From NCBI RefSeq assembly GCF_003206645.1, contig NZ_PZJP01000007.1, forward strand, positions 62,001 to 126,000: 64,000 bases of DNA, in the 5' to 3' direction. The DNA is from Salinicola aestuarinus. Its GTDB lineage: Bacteria; Pseudomonadota; Gammaproteobacteria; Pseudomonadales; Halomonadaceae. The notes beneath the pieces were generated by a model. That model had not been told where the DNA came from, did not search any database, and saw only the letters and a program-made list of their open reading frames with translations. Positions 36,322 through 43,601 of this stretch are shown one piece after another (positions within the stretch are counted from its first letter, which is position 1; each line of letters opens with the position of its first letter). The position numbers and the translations under genes are program-made.

Positions 36322-37137
36322 CTAGTTGAGATTGCCGACCCGGCGATAGCCGGCGTTGATGAAGCAGTAGCCGCCGTAGGCGATCAGGCCAACAGCGACG
36401 AAGCCGAGTATCCAGTCGCCGAAGGGCTGCTTGGCAAGCATGTCGAGTACGCCGCCCAAGCCTTGAACGCGGCTTGGCGACAGCTGCCAGGCGGCGATGC
36501 CGATGAGGATGCCGATAATGACGAACGTGACGCCACGCGCGGCGAGACCGAGTCGCGCAATTCCCTCGAGCAGCGGCAGCGGGGGATTGGGGCGCTTGTC
36601 CAGATGCCAGTTCTTGCGATAGGCACGCGTCCAGGCGCGGTAGAGCTGATGAACGCCGACAGCGATAAAGGCCAGCCCGATTGCTGCCAGAACCCAGCGG
36701 CCGCCGGGGATCCCGAGCAGCGTCTGCGTGCGCTCACTGTTGCTGCTGCCCTGGGAGCTGGAAAAGGAATTGAATACCAGGGTCGTACATTTCCAGGCGA
36801 GACCGGTGTAGATCAGGCCACTGATCGCGAAGCCGGCGCGGGCGGCCCAGCCTTTTACGTCGTTGCCTTTCTCTTCCGTATCGAAAAATGCCTGGGCCAG
36901 ACGCCATAGCACGTAGGCGACGAGCCCGATCCCCAGCAGCACCAGCAGGACACTGCCGAACGGCCAGGTGGCGATTTTCTGTATGACTTCGCTGGTGCCA
37001 CTCTCGCTGCCGCCCAGGCCGATAGTGGTCAGTAGCGCCAGCCAGCCAATGGCAAAATAGATGATGCCTTTGGCGACGTAGCCCGCCGATGCGGTGCGGC
37101 TCAACCAGTCGCGGAGAGAGTCGGGTTGGGATGACAT
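36322..37137 (-). CDS. DUF1206 integral membrane protein
   Basis: A 271-residue protein made of three internal repeats, each a pair of membrane helices beginning with a small-residue/Gly/Tyr motif: ASAGYVAKGIIYFAIGWLAL, then AARAGFAISGLIYTGLAWKC, then ARLGLAARGVTFVIIGILIG. This threefold repeat defines DUF1206. The loops are short and charged. The function of the family is unknown. Confidence 0.88.
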   Translation of the reverse strand: MSSQPDSLRDWLSRTASAGYVAKGIIYFAIGWLALLTTIGLGGSESGTSEVIQKIATWPFGSVLLVLLGIGLVAYVLWRLAQAFFDTEEKGNDVKGWAARAGFAISGLIYTGLAWKCTTLVFNSFSSSQGSSNSERTQTLLGIPGGRWVLAAIGLAFIAVGVHQLYRAWTRAYRKNWHLDKRPNPPLPLLEGIARLGLAARGVTFVIIGILIGIAAWQLSPSRVQGLGGVLDMLAKQPFGDWILGFVAVGLIAYGGYCFINAGYRRVGNLN

Positions 37138-37349
37138 ACTTATCCTTCTTGGCCTGAAAAGGGCAGCGTTGGGTCACTTTGCGTGAGCGTTGTGATGCAA
37201 GCGTAGTGTAAGACTCGTGATCCAGCCCGGACGGATCACGAGCCGAAGGGATCACGCGCTCACGGGTGGTCGGGTCTCGCCCCATGTTGCGGTATCCTGT
37301 CGCGCGGCGCACGGTGCGCGATGGCTTCTACCGTTTTCTGGACTCTGCA

Positions 37350-37580
37350 ATGAAACACTTTGTGGTACATCCAACATCCCGCCGCGGCTGGCTGGTGACG
37401 CTGGCATTCGCGTTGCTCGTAATGGCAGGCATCTGGCCAGTCGTCGCCTTGTTCAACCGGGATGACCTGTGGTTTGGCCTGCCCCCCATCGCGATCCTGA
37501 CCTACGCCATCGTCGTTGGCTGCTGGGTCACGATGCTCGTGGCCAATCGTTTGCTGGTCGGGGGCGAGCGCGATGTCTAG
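37350..37580 (+). CDS. Small membrane partner of sodium:solute symporter (DUF3311-like)
   Basis: A 76-residue protein with two membrane segments (LVTLAFALLVMAGIWPVV and IAILTYAIVVGCWVTMLVA) separated by FNRDDLWFGLPP, the short conserved loop of small proteins encoded just upstream of sodium:solute symporters. It overlaps the symporter start by 8 bp, indicating translational coupling and probably a complex. The family assignment (DUF3311-like) is by pattern only. Confidence 0.75.
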   Translation: MKHFVVHPTSRRGWLVTLAFALLVMAGIWPVVALFNRDDLWFGLPPIAILTYAIVVGCWVTMLVANRLLVGGERDV

Positions 37581-39063
37581 CTGGATTCCACTGGCCATTA
37601 CCCTTGGCTACATCGCCGTGGCGTTGATCATTGGCATCAGTGCCCGACGTGGGCACGTCATGGATAGCCTGGAAGAGTGGGGCGTGGCGGGGCGCAGCAT
37701 GGGCCCCGTGACCCTCTATCTGCTCATCGCTGCCGGCAGCATCAGCGCCTATACCTTCATGGGCGCCCCCGGCTGGGCCTACTCGAAGGGCGTGGCGGTC
37801 TTCTACGTGGTGATCTACCTCGCCTATCTGGCGCTGGTCGCCTGGTACTGCGGACCCAAGGTCTGGGCTTTCGGCCAGCGCTTCGGCCATGTGACGCAGG
37901 GGGCGGCGATTGCGGATCGCTACCAGAGCCCGCTGCTTGGCGGGCTTGCGGCGCTGATCATGTCGATCGGCTCACTCGCCTATGCCGTGCTGCAGACCAT
38001 TGGCTCCGCTTACATCCTGTCGGTCATGAGTGCCGGGCGGATTCCGGTCTGGCTCGGCGTGGTGGTGGTGCTGAGTGCCATCGCGCTCTATCTCTTCGTC
38101 AGCGGTCAGCGTGCCATTGGCGTGACCAACGCCTTTCAGGGCGTCCTCATGCTGGCGGTGGCGTGGGCCGTTGGGCTCTGGGCCGCCCGTGAGGCGACCG
38201 GTGAGATCGGTTTCGCCGGGGTGTTCGAGCGCCTGGCGAGTGAGCGTCCCGAATTCCTGACCCTGCCGGGTGCCGTTGGCGATATGGGCTTTGCGTTCTG
38301 GACGACGTCGATCATCGTGTCGATGTTCTCGTTCATGCCACCGGTGTGGAGCCAGTGGATGAGTGCGCGCTCGGCGTCGACGATCCGGCGCAGCGCGACC
38401 TGGCTACCGACGTATTACATCGTGGTACTGCCGATGGTCGTGGTCGGGTTCATCGGCATCTTGGCGCTACCCGCACTTTCACGCGCTGACACGGTGGCAC
38501 TCACGTATGCGCTCGACCACATGCCGAGCTGGCTGGTGGGGCTGCTTGGGGCAGGCACACTGGCGGCGGCGATGTCCTCCTGCGAGCCGTTTCTGCACTC
38601 CATCGCCATGGCCTATGCTCGCGATGTGGCGCAGCCTCTTTTCCGATTGAGTGACGCGACCACGGGGAGACTGGCAAGACGACTGCTGATACCTGTCATG
38701 GCGTTGATCGTGGCGCCGGTGGCGATCACCGAGCCCAGCAACCTGGTGATGATCCTGCTAGTGGGGCTCGGATTTGCGACGCAGGTGCTGCCGGCGTTCA
38801 TCGGTATGTTCCTGTGGACTCGGGCATCCACGCCGGGCGTTCTGGCCGGCATCCTGAGCGGATTTTGCGTCACGCTCGCCTTCACGCTGGTCTGGCCCAA
38901 CCCGCTGGGCGTGCACGCCGGCTTCTGGGGGCTGATGGTGAATCTACCGCTGTTCATTGCCGTGTCGCTGGCGACTCGGCCGGTTCGTGACGACGTCGTC
39001 GAGCGATTCTTCGCCATCAGCGCCCCGGGTCGTCTGTTGCGTGCTAGTGAGAATGCCGCCTGA
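37573..39063 (+). CDS. Sodium:solute symporter family permease
   Basis: This 496-residue protein has about 13 membrane segments of the SSS fold. SSS features include EEWGVAGRSMGPVTLYLLIA near the start, SGQRAIGVTNAFQGVLMLAV, and GAGTLAAAMSSCEPFLHSIA, the Na2-site-type Ser-rich segment. The start is ATG 37573, inside the end of the small upstream gene. Substrate is unknown; pantothenate, proline or short carboxylates are possibilities within the family. Confidence 0.88.
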   Translation: MSSWIPLAITLGYIAVALIIGISARRGHVMDSLEEWGVAGRSMGPVTLYLLIAAGSISAYTFMGAPGWAYSKGVAVFYVVIYLAYLALVAWYCGPKVWAFGQRFGHVTQGAAIADRYQSPLLGGLAALIMSIGSLAYAVLQTIGSAYILSVMSAGRIPVWLGVVVVLSAIALYLFVSGQRAIGVTNAFQGVLMLAVAWAVGLWAAREATGEIGFAGVFERLASERPEFLTLPGAVGDMGFAFWTTSIIVSMFSFMPPVWSQWMSARSASTIRRSATWLPTYYIVVLPMVVVGFIGILALPALSRADTVALTYALDHMPSWLVGLLGAGTLAAAMSSCEPFLHSIAMAYARDVAQPLFRLSDATTGRLARRLLIPVMALIVAPVAITEPSNLVMILLVGLGFATQVLPAFIGMFLWTRASTPGVLAGILSGFCVTLAFTLVWPNPLGVHAGFWGLMVNLPLFIAVSLATRPVRDDVVERFFAISAPGRLLRASENAA

Positions 39064-39162
39064 GAGTGGGCCGCCTGAGAGGGGAACGCTTGTCGGCGCG
39101 GAAACGTGAGCGCCGACAGAAGGGGCTGGAGCGCCAGCGAGACTCAACGGCTGACAGAGCAT

Positions 39163-39909
39163 TCACACGGGGTTGGCGGCCAGCACCTGGCGCAGGAAAT
39201 GTTGCGTGCGCGCGTCCTGGGGGCGGGTAAAGAGTTCGCTGGGTGGGCCCTGCTCGACGATCTCGCCGCCATCCATGTAGATCACGCGATCGGCAACGTC
39301 ACGCGCGAACTGCATTTCATGCGTGACGACGATCATGGTCTGGTTGTCGGCGGCAAGCTGCTTCATCAGGCCAAGCACTTCTTCAACCCACTGCGGATCG
39401 AGCGACGACGTCGGCTCGTCGAAAAGAATGACATCGGCATTCCTCGCCATCGCGCGGCCGATCCCTATGCGCTGCTGCTGTCCGCCGGAAAGCGAGGCGG
39501 GGTAGGCATCAGCCTTGTCCGCCAGGCCGATGCGCTCCAGTATCTCGCGGGCACGGGCATACGCCCTGGCCTTGGGCTGGCGATCGACGACGATCAATCC
39601 CTCGGCGATGTTTTCCAGCGCGGTCTTGTTGTAGAACAGGGCGTAGTTCTGGAAGACAAAGGCGGTGCGACGCCGCAGCGCCAGGATCTGCTCACGAGTC
39701 ACGCGCGAGATGTCGAACGAGAGGTCTCCGACGCGTATCTGGCCACCGTCCGGCTGTTCCAGGAAGTTGATGCAACGCAGTAGCGTCGACTTGCCGGTGC
39801 CGGAGGGGCCAACCACGACGATGATTTCGCCGCGTGCGAGTGTCAGGTCAATACCGGAAAAAACCGTGTGCTCGCCGAAGCGTTTACGCAGTCCGCGAAT
39901 GTCGATCAT
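39163..39909 (-). CDS. Polar amino acid ABC transporter ATP-binding protein
   Basis: This 248-residue ATPase has Walker A VGPSGTGKSTLLR, Q-loop FVFQNYALF, signature LSGGQQQRIGIGRA, Walker B VILFDEPTSSLDP and the H-loop VVTHEMQFA. EQPDGGQIRVGDLSFD resembles the cystine transporter ATPases TcyN/YecC. ATG 39909 overlaps the permease stop (ATGA), so the three genes at 41471-39163 form one operon with the binding protein first. Upstream in-frame residues from 39957 fall inside the permease gene. Confidence 0.92.
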   Translation of the reverse strand: MIDIRGLRKRFGEHTVFSGIDLTLARGEIIVVVGPSGTGKSTLLRCINFLEQPDGGQIRVGDLSFDISRVTREQILALRRRTAFVFQNYALFYNKTALENIAEGLIVVDRQPKARAYARAREILERIGLADKADAYPASLSGGQQQRIGIGRAMARNADVILFDEPTSSLDPQWVEEVLGLMKQLAADNQTMIVVTHEMQFARDVADRVIYMDGGEIVEQGPPSELFTRPQDARTQHFLRQVLAANPV

Positions 39910-40580
39910 CGCTGATAAGCCCGATTGAGCCGTCTTTCTAGCCATTTCTGAACCCACGAAAGTCCCTCCACCACGATCCAGTAGATTACCGCGACGACCA
40001 GAAACGCCTCGAAGTAGAGAAAGCTGCCCGCGGCTTCTTTCTGCGTCGCGCCCATCAGTTCGGTGACGCCGAGTGTGAAGGCAAGCGACGTCGACTTGAT
40101 CATGTCGATGAAATAATTCATCAGCGTCGGCGTCGCCACTCGCGTCGCCTGAGGCAGCACGATGCGCCGCATCAACTGCCCCTGCGTCATGCCGATCGAC
40201 TGGGCGGCTTCTACCTGACTGCGATCGATGCCGACGATGGCGGCACGAATCGACTCGGCCATATAGGCCGCGAAGTGCAGCGTCAGCCCGAGAATGGCCG
40301 CGGTCACCCCATTGATCGACACCAGAAACGTGAGCACCTGTGGCAAGCCGTAATAAAACAGGAAAAGCTGAACCAGTAGTGGGGTGCCGCGGAAAAACGA
40401 GATAAAGAGCAGCGCCAGGGCGTTGAGGACCGGTACGCGAGTCACTCGAACGACGGCCAGCAGGCAGGCGAGTATCAGCGCGCAGACCATACCGGCCGCC
40501 GCCATTTCGAGCGTCAGCGGTAGATAGCTGAGGAGCACTGGGACCAGGCTCAGCATGTAGTCAAAGTCGAGTGAGTGCAT
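39906..40580 (-). CDS. Polar amino acid ABC transporter permease
   Basis: A 224-residue HisM/TcyL-type permease with five membrane segments and the EAA loop VEAAQSIGMTQGQLMRRIVL. It is the single permease of the operon and so probably forms a homodimer. FRGTPLLVQLFLFYYGLP is typical of the HEQRo (polar amino acid) group. Confidence 0.92.
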   Translation of the reverse strand: MHSLDFDYMLSLVPVLLSYLPLTLEMAAAGMVCALILACLLAVVRVTRVPVLNALALLFISFFRGTPLLVQLFLFYYGLPQVLTFLVSINGVTAAILGLTLHFAAYMAESIRAAIVGIDRSQVEAAQSIGMTQGQLMRRIVLPQATRVATPTLMNYFIDMIKSTSLAFTLGVTELMGATQKEAAGSFLYFEAFLVVAVIYWIVVEGLSWVQKWLERRLNRAYQR

Positions 40581-40688
40581 ATCGAGTGCGGCCTCGTCTC
40601 ATGGCGCGAACGCGGTAAAAATGTCAGCCATCATCGACGACGAAGCCCATGACACCTCGCGGCGCCATGGGCTCGTGGTCGAGACGGC

Positions 40689-41471
40689 TCAGCGTTGCGT
40701 GATGTCGCTACCGAACCACTTCTGGGAGATTTCGGCCAGCTCGCCGTGCTCACGCAGCACGTCCAGTGCGTCGTCGACTCGATCGCGCAGAGCGCGTCCC
40801 GCTTCGTCGTCGCGGAACGGGTAGGCGTTCTCGATCCCGGAGAAAGGCTGGCCGGCGAGCTCCAGCGGCAGTGGTTTGTCCTTGATCACCTGTGAGGCGC
40901 TGACGCGATCCATGACGAAAGCGTCGGCACGCCCGAGCGCGACATCCTGCTCGACATTGGACTCGTAAGTCTTGATGTCGATCTCATCGGCGTAAGGCAG
41001 TTCTTCCAGCAGCGCCTCGTAATTGGACCCCAGGTTCACCGCGACGGTCTTGCCCTTGAGATCCTCGACACCGGCAATCTCATCATTGCCCTTGCGCTTG
41101 ACCACCTGCGCGCCATCGTAGACATAAGGCTCGCTGAAGACGTACTTCTCCTGGCGGTCCGGCGTGATGGTGATCTGGTTGGCGATGGTATCGATCCGCT
41201 GCGAGTCGAGCATGCCCGCCAGGCCTGAGAAGCTCGCTGTCACGAAGGTTACGTCATCACCGGTAATGTCACCGATCGCGTTCATCAGATCGACTTCAAA
41301 ACCTTTCAGCTCGTCATGCTCGACGTAGGTAAAAGGATAGTACCCGCCGGACATGCCGACTCTGAGCGTGTCAGCGCTGGCGGCCGACGCTGATAGCGAA
41401 GCCACCCCCATAGCCGTCGCGGCGATACCGAGACGAAGCGCTGTCGGTAGGGTCGATAACAGCTTGATCAT
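40689..41471 (-). CDS. Periplasmic amino acid-binding protein of ABC transporter
   Basis: This 260-residue solute-binding protein has a cleavable signal peptide ending ASLSASAASA before DTLRVGMSGGYYPFTY, the first strand of the family-3 fold. The segment IDTIANQITITPDRQEKYVF and LKGKTVAVNLGSNYE resemble the cystine-binding proteins FliY/TcyJ, so L-cystine is my best guess at substrate, not certain. GAGGAGG precedes ATG 41471. About 110 bp separate it from the permease, with no gene between. Confidence 0.9.
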   Translation of the reverse strand: MIKLLSTLPTALRLGIAATAMGVASLSASAASADTLRVGMSGGYYPFTYVEHDELKGFEVDLMNAIGDITGDDVTFVTASFSGLAGMLDSQRIDTIANQITITPDRQEKYVFSEPYVYDGAQVVKRKGNDEIAGVEDLKGKTVAVNLGSNYEALLEELPYADEIDIKTYESNVEQDVALGRADAFVMDRVSASQVIKDKPLPLELAGQPFSGIENAYPFRDDEAGRALRDRVDDALDVLREHGELAEISQKWFGSDITQR

Positions 41472-41764
41472 GACGAGCCTCCTCTGAACGAGTGAACAGC
41501 GAGCATCCCCGCACGCCGTCTGAAACGGCAAAAGCATAGCGTAAAAAAGCCGTGAGTAATAAAAGAAAAATTTTATATGCTTTTTTGTTTGGACTAATGA
41601 CGTCGACTTCCGGTGGCGGGCTCAACCATTGCCGCCGCTGCAGCGTGACACTTTTCTTGGGGGCTGCTGACACGACTCGCCGAATGGCGTCGTCGTACCG
41701 CGCTACGAGGCCGCATCACCTGTACAGGGTTTTGTGGCCTGTACTGTATTGATATAACATCTGC

Positions 41765-41975
41765 GACGCTGCACTCATGGGGGCCACCGCATGGACGTGA
41801 CCAAGGGAAGCGCCAGTGCTGGTTAGCGGTAGAGGCCAGGGAAGAGTCCCAGACTCGGGAACATTGAGAGGAGCGGAGCACTACGAACGATCGCTGATAG
41901 AAGGGTGCTACTGCTCTCTGAGTCGCAGGAGAACGTGGTTGCTTGAGTGGGGCGGCGGCCCCCCGCCGTCTTGCT
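41765..41975 (+). ncRNA. Possible CsrB/Rsm-type RNA (weakest of three)
   Basis: A TATAAC -10 element (41753-41758) precedes a segment with seven GGA motifs between 41792 and 41930. Some flank the perfect hairpin GAGTC-CCA-GACTC. The sequence around the start (GTATTGATATAAC, then CTGCGACGCTGCACTCATGG) aligns with that of the RNA at 42073 (GTATTGTATAGC, then CTGCG, CTGACTC, CTTCATGG), suggesting a duplicated promoter and 5' end. A G-rich hairpin GGCGGCGG/CCGCCGTC (41951-41970) could end it, but the T-run is poor. No reading frame here is convincing. Confidence 0.4.
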
Positions 41976-41992
41976 ATCCCCAGGATTCAACT

Positions 41993-42066
41993 CTTGTCGA
42001 AGTTCGAGCCGCCAGATCGACGCGGAATGATTTCATCGCTTGACCCTTCGACAAGTATTGTATAGC
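41993..42066 (+). promoter_or_regulatory. Promoter and inverted repeat of the second GGA-rich RNA
   Basis: CTTGTCGAAG (41993-42002) and CTTCGACAAG (42046-42055) are exact inverted repeats 43 bp apart; the second overlaps the spacer between TTGACC (42040-42045) and TATAGC (42061-42066). The spacer of 15 bp is short, which often means activator dependence. The arms may bind a regulator. It does not match the GacA box TGTAAG-N6-CTTACA, which I could not find here. Confidence 0.5.
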
Positions 42067-42072
42067 TTTTAC

Positions 42073-42296
42073 TGCGTAGGCTGACTCGCCGGCTTCATGG
42101 AAGGAGCAAGGAACGAAAGGCGACTCGGAACCGTGATCAGGGATGATCGCCAAGCGCCGCATCACCAGGAAAGTGATAGCGGGGCTTAAACGCACAGTGC
42201 CGCATGCCAGGAGGGTCAGGAAGACTCGAAACAGGACAGGATGTCCGGGCAGTAGCGGCTCTCTCGAGGCGGGCCATCTCTATGGCCCGCCTTTTT
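42073..42296 (+). ncRNA. CsrB/Rsm-type CsrA-sequestering RNA
   Basis: About 224 nt from a predicted start near 42073 to a strong terminator. Ten GGA motifs occur (first bases 42099, 42103, 42110, 42127, 42141, 42168, 42210, 42219, 42234, 42239). Several lie in hairpin loops: ATCAC-CAGGAAA-GTGAT, GTC-AGGAA-GAC, GGACA-GGA-TGTCC and ATCA-GGGA-TGAT. This is the architecture of RsmX/Y/Z and CsrB/C RNAs, which titrate CsrA/RsmA and are activated by GacA/UvrY (encoded at 15374-16021). No open reading frame with coding character overlaps it. Confidence 0.75.
42268..42296 (+). terminator. Terminator of the GGA-rich RNA
   Basis: GGCGGGCCAT (42268-42277) and ATGGCCCGCC (42282-42291) pair perfectly around CTCT and are followed by TTTTT. 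No protein gene ends nearby, so it marks the 3' end of a non-coding transcript. Confidence 0.92.
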
Positions 42297-42539
42297 GTTG
42301 TCTAAACTGTGGGTGGCAGGTTCGATGGCCGGGAGCGACTTACCTGGCGGACAGACACATCGAATCCCGCCTGACGAAATCCTCGGCATCCTGATGGAGT
42401 CAGGATGCTGGATCGCATCGGGGCGACCCGGTGTCGAAGGGCTTCTAGGCGACAGCGTCCGTATTCGTCTAGATAGGCTCGCTTTAAGGTACCGCGTTTA
42501 AAGCGGTGCCCCGTACATCAGATACAAAAGGAACTTGCC
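42297..42539 (+). other. Leader region of the exported-protein gene with a GGA hairpin
   Basis: CCTGA-TGGAG-TCAGG (42390-42404) is a perfect 5-bp hairpin with GGA in the loop, with another GGA overlapping its 3' arm (42403-42405). If transcribed with the following gene, it could bind CsrA/RsmA. Nearer the gene, GGTACCGC/GCGGTGCC (42488-42510 region) forms another hairpin. No protein gene is seen in this segment. Confidence 0.35.
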
Positions 42540-42917
42540 ATGAGAAAGGGTATTGCAGCCGTCACCGCCACGACCTTCATGCTGCTGATGGGGGGAGCGG
42601 GCTTTGCACAGGCTCAGTCCAGCGACGGCGCAGGCAACATGAATGAAAGTGCCGGCCACAGCGACGCCATGAATGATGCGCTGGACTCCAACACGGAATC
42701 GATGAGCACCGGCTCTGGCGTTACCGGCGAGTCGACCATGTCCGACGCGGGTAACATGGGCGACAATGCCGGCCAGAGTGACGCGACCGAAGAGTCGCTG
42801 GAAGCCGTCGAATCCGAAACTGACGAGAAGACCAACATCGAGAACAGCGAAGAGCTCGACGAGCTGAACGCTGACGGCCAGAGCGATGCCGCAGGTGAAG
42901 CGCTCCAAAGCCAGTAA
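42540..42917 (+). CDS. Small acidic exported protein with internal repeat
   Basis: A 125-residue protein with a clear signal peptide (MRKGIAAVTATTFMLLMGG, cleavage after GFAQA) and a mature part almost without hydrophobic residues, rich in Ser, Asp, Glu and Asn. Three copies of a short repeat are visible: SAGHSDAMNDAL, NAGQSDATEESL and ADGQSDAAGEAL. It is probably disordered and periplasmic or secreted. AAGGA precedes ATG 42540. It lies alone between GGA-rich RNAs and has its own terminator. I recognise no family; strongly acidic exported proteins are common in halophiles. Confidence 0.8.
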   Translation: MRKGIAAVTATTFMLLMGGAGFAQAQSSDGAGNMNESAGHSDAMNDALDSNTESMSTGSGVTGESTMSDAGNMGDNAGQSDATEESLEAVESETDEKTNIENSEELDELNADGQSDAAGEALQSQ

Positions 42918-42939
42918 CGGCTCGACCCACGAGTCTGAA

Positions 42940-42965
42940 GAGGCGCCTCTACGGCGCCTTTTTTA
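42940..42965 (+). terminator. Terminator after the exported-protein gene
   Basis: AGGCGCC (42941-42947) pairs with GGCGCCT (42953-42959) around TCTAC, followed by a TTTTTT run, 23 bp after the stop codon. Confidence 0.9.
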
Positions 42966-43080
42966 TGTCTGTCACTTTCGACGTTGACGTCGATCGGTGC
43001 TTTTCCCTGTTTACATTAAGACACAAATGCATGGCGGGAAGTTCACCTGGATCAAATTATCTCATGGGTAAAAGGTTCAC

Positions 43081-43432
43081 TGTGGACGGGCATTGCCAGG
43101 GAGGCATGGCGACGGAGGGAGATCGCCGGCAAGGAAGCGAGTCGCAGGACGCGACTGACCGTTCAGGGACGCGCGGTGCAGGGAGCCACATCGGAGAAAG
43201 GACGCAGGACGCGTCGCTCGAAGATTTGGTGCTGCAGGAAGCCGCGACAGGCATAGGGAGAGTGCCGCAGGAAGCGACAGGCTACTGAGCAAGGATGCGC
43301 TCCGTAGTCGAAAGCACAGGGAAGTTCGGCAGGACGCCGTGAAGTGACAGCAAGGAGAGCAGCGCTGTCGAGGGTTCGTCATGCGGCCCCTCTTCTCGCT
43401 GTGCTGTTCGAGTCGCCATCCCGGCGGCTTTG
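43081..43432 (+). ncRNA. CsrB-like CsrA-sequestering RNA with 18 GGA motifs
   Basis: Between 43084 and 43357 there are 18 GGA motifs, most as CAGGA or AGGGA in hairpin loops. Examples: TGCC-AGGGA-GGCA, AGTCGC-AGGAC-GCGACT, GACGC-AGGAC-GCGTC, CGGC-AGGAC-GCCG, GTG-CAGGGAGC-CAC, and GACAGC/GCTGTC around an AAGGAG loop. This matches E. coli CsrB (CAGGAUG-type loops, about 18-22 GGA). A closing hairpin GTCGCC/GGCGGC (43412-43428) with a short T-run may be the terminator. The 5' end is approximate; a palindrome CGACGT-TG-ACGTCG (42979-42992) lies upstream. The antisense frame translates to a Ser/Leu-rich artefact and is not a gene. Confidence 0.82.
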
Positions 43433-43464
43433 GCTCGGCTGGCCTACGCCACCGATCCATCCGA

Positions 43465-43492
43465 TTGACTTCCCGTTTCGCCAACGTACAAT
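43465..43492 (+). promoter_or_regulatory. Promoter of tRNA-Leu(TAG)
   Basis: TTGACT (43465-43470), a 16-bp spacer and TACAAT (43487-43492), followed by GC-rich GGCCGCGC. The tRNA starts 18 bp downstream. Confidence 0.8.
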
Positions 43493-43509
43493 GGCCGCGC
43501 ACTTCACTC

Positions 43510-43594
43510 GCGGATGTGGTGGAATTGGTAGACACGCTAGATTTAGGTTCTAGTGCCGATAGGCGTGGGAGTTCGAGTCTCCCCATCCGCACCA
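43510..43594 (+). tRNA. tRNA-Leu (TAG anticodon)
   Basis: An 85-nt class II tRNA beginning GCGGATGTGGTGGAATTGGT, with anticodon loop TTTAGGT (TAG) closed by CTAGA/TCTAG, a long variable arm, T-loop AGTTCGAGTCT and encoded CCA. Its 3' end lies 8 bp from an integrase remnant, marking it as a past integration site. Confidence 0.97.
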
Positions 43595-43601
43595 GCTTGA
43601 T

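Noticed and set aside
41721..41760. LexA-like CTGT half-sites near the first GGA-rich RNA
   Set aside because: The palindrome CCTGTACAGG lacks the 8-bp spacing of a LexA box, and the second half-site is poor.
43077..43592. Open minus-strand frame of 171 codons across the CsrB-like region
   Set aside because: Its Ser/Leu/Pro-rich translation is the antisense of repeated GGA hairpins and of the tRNA-Leu gene; no ribosome site.
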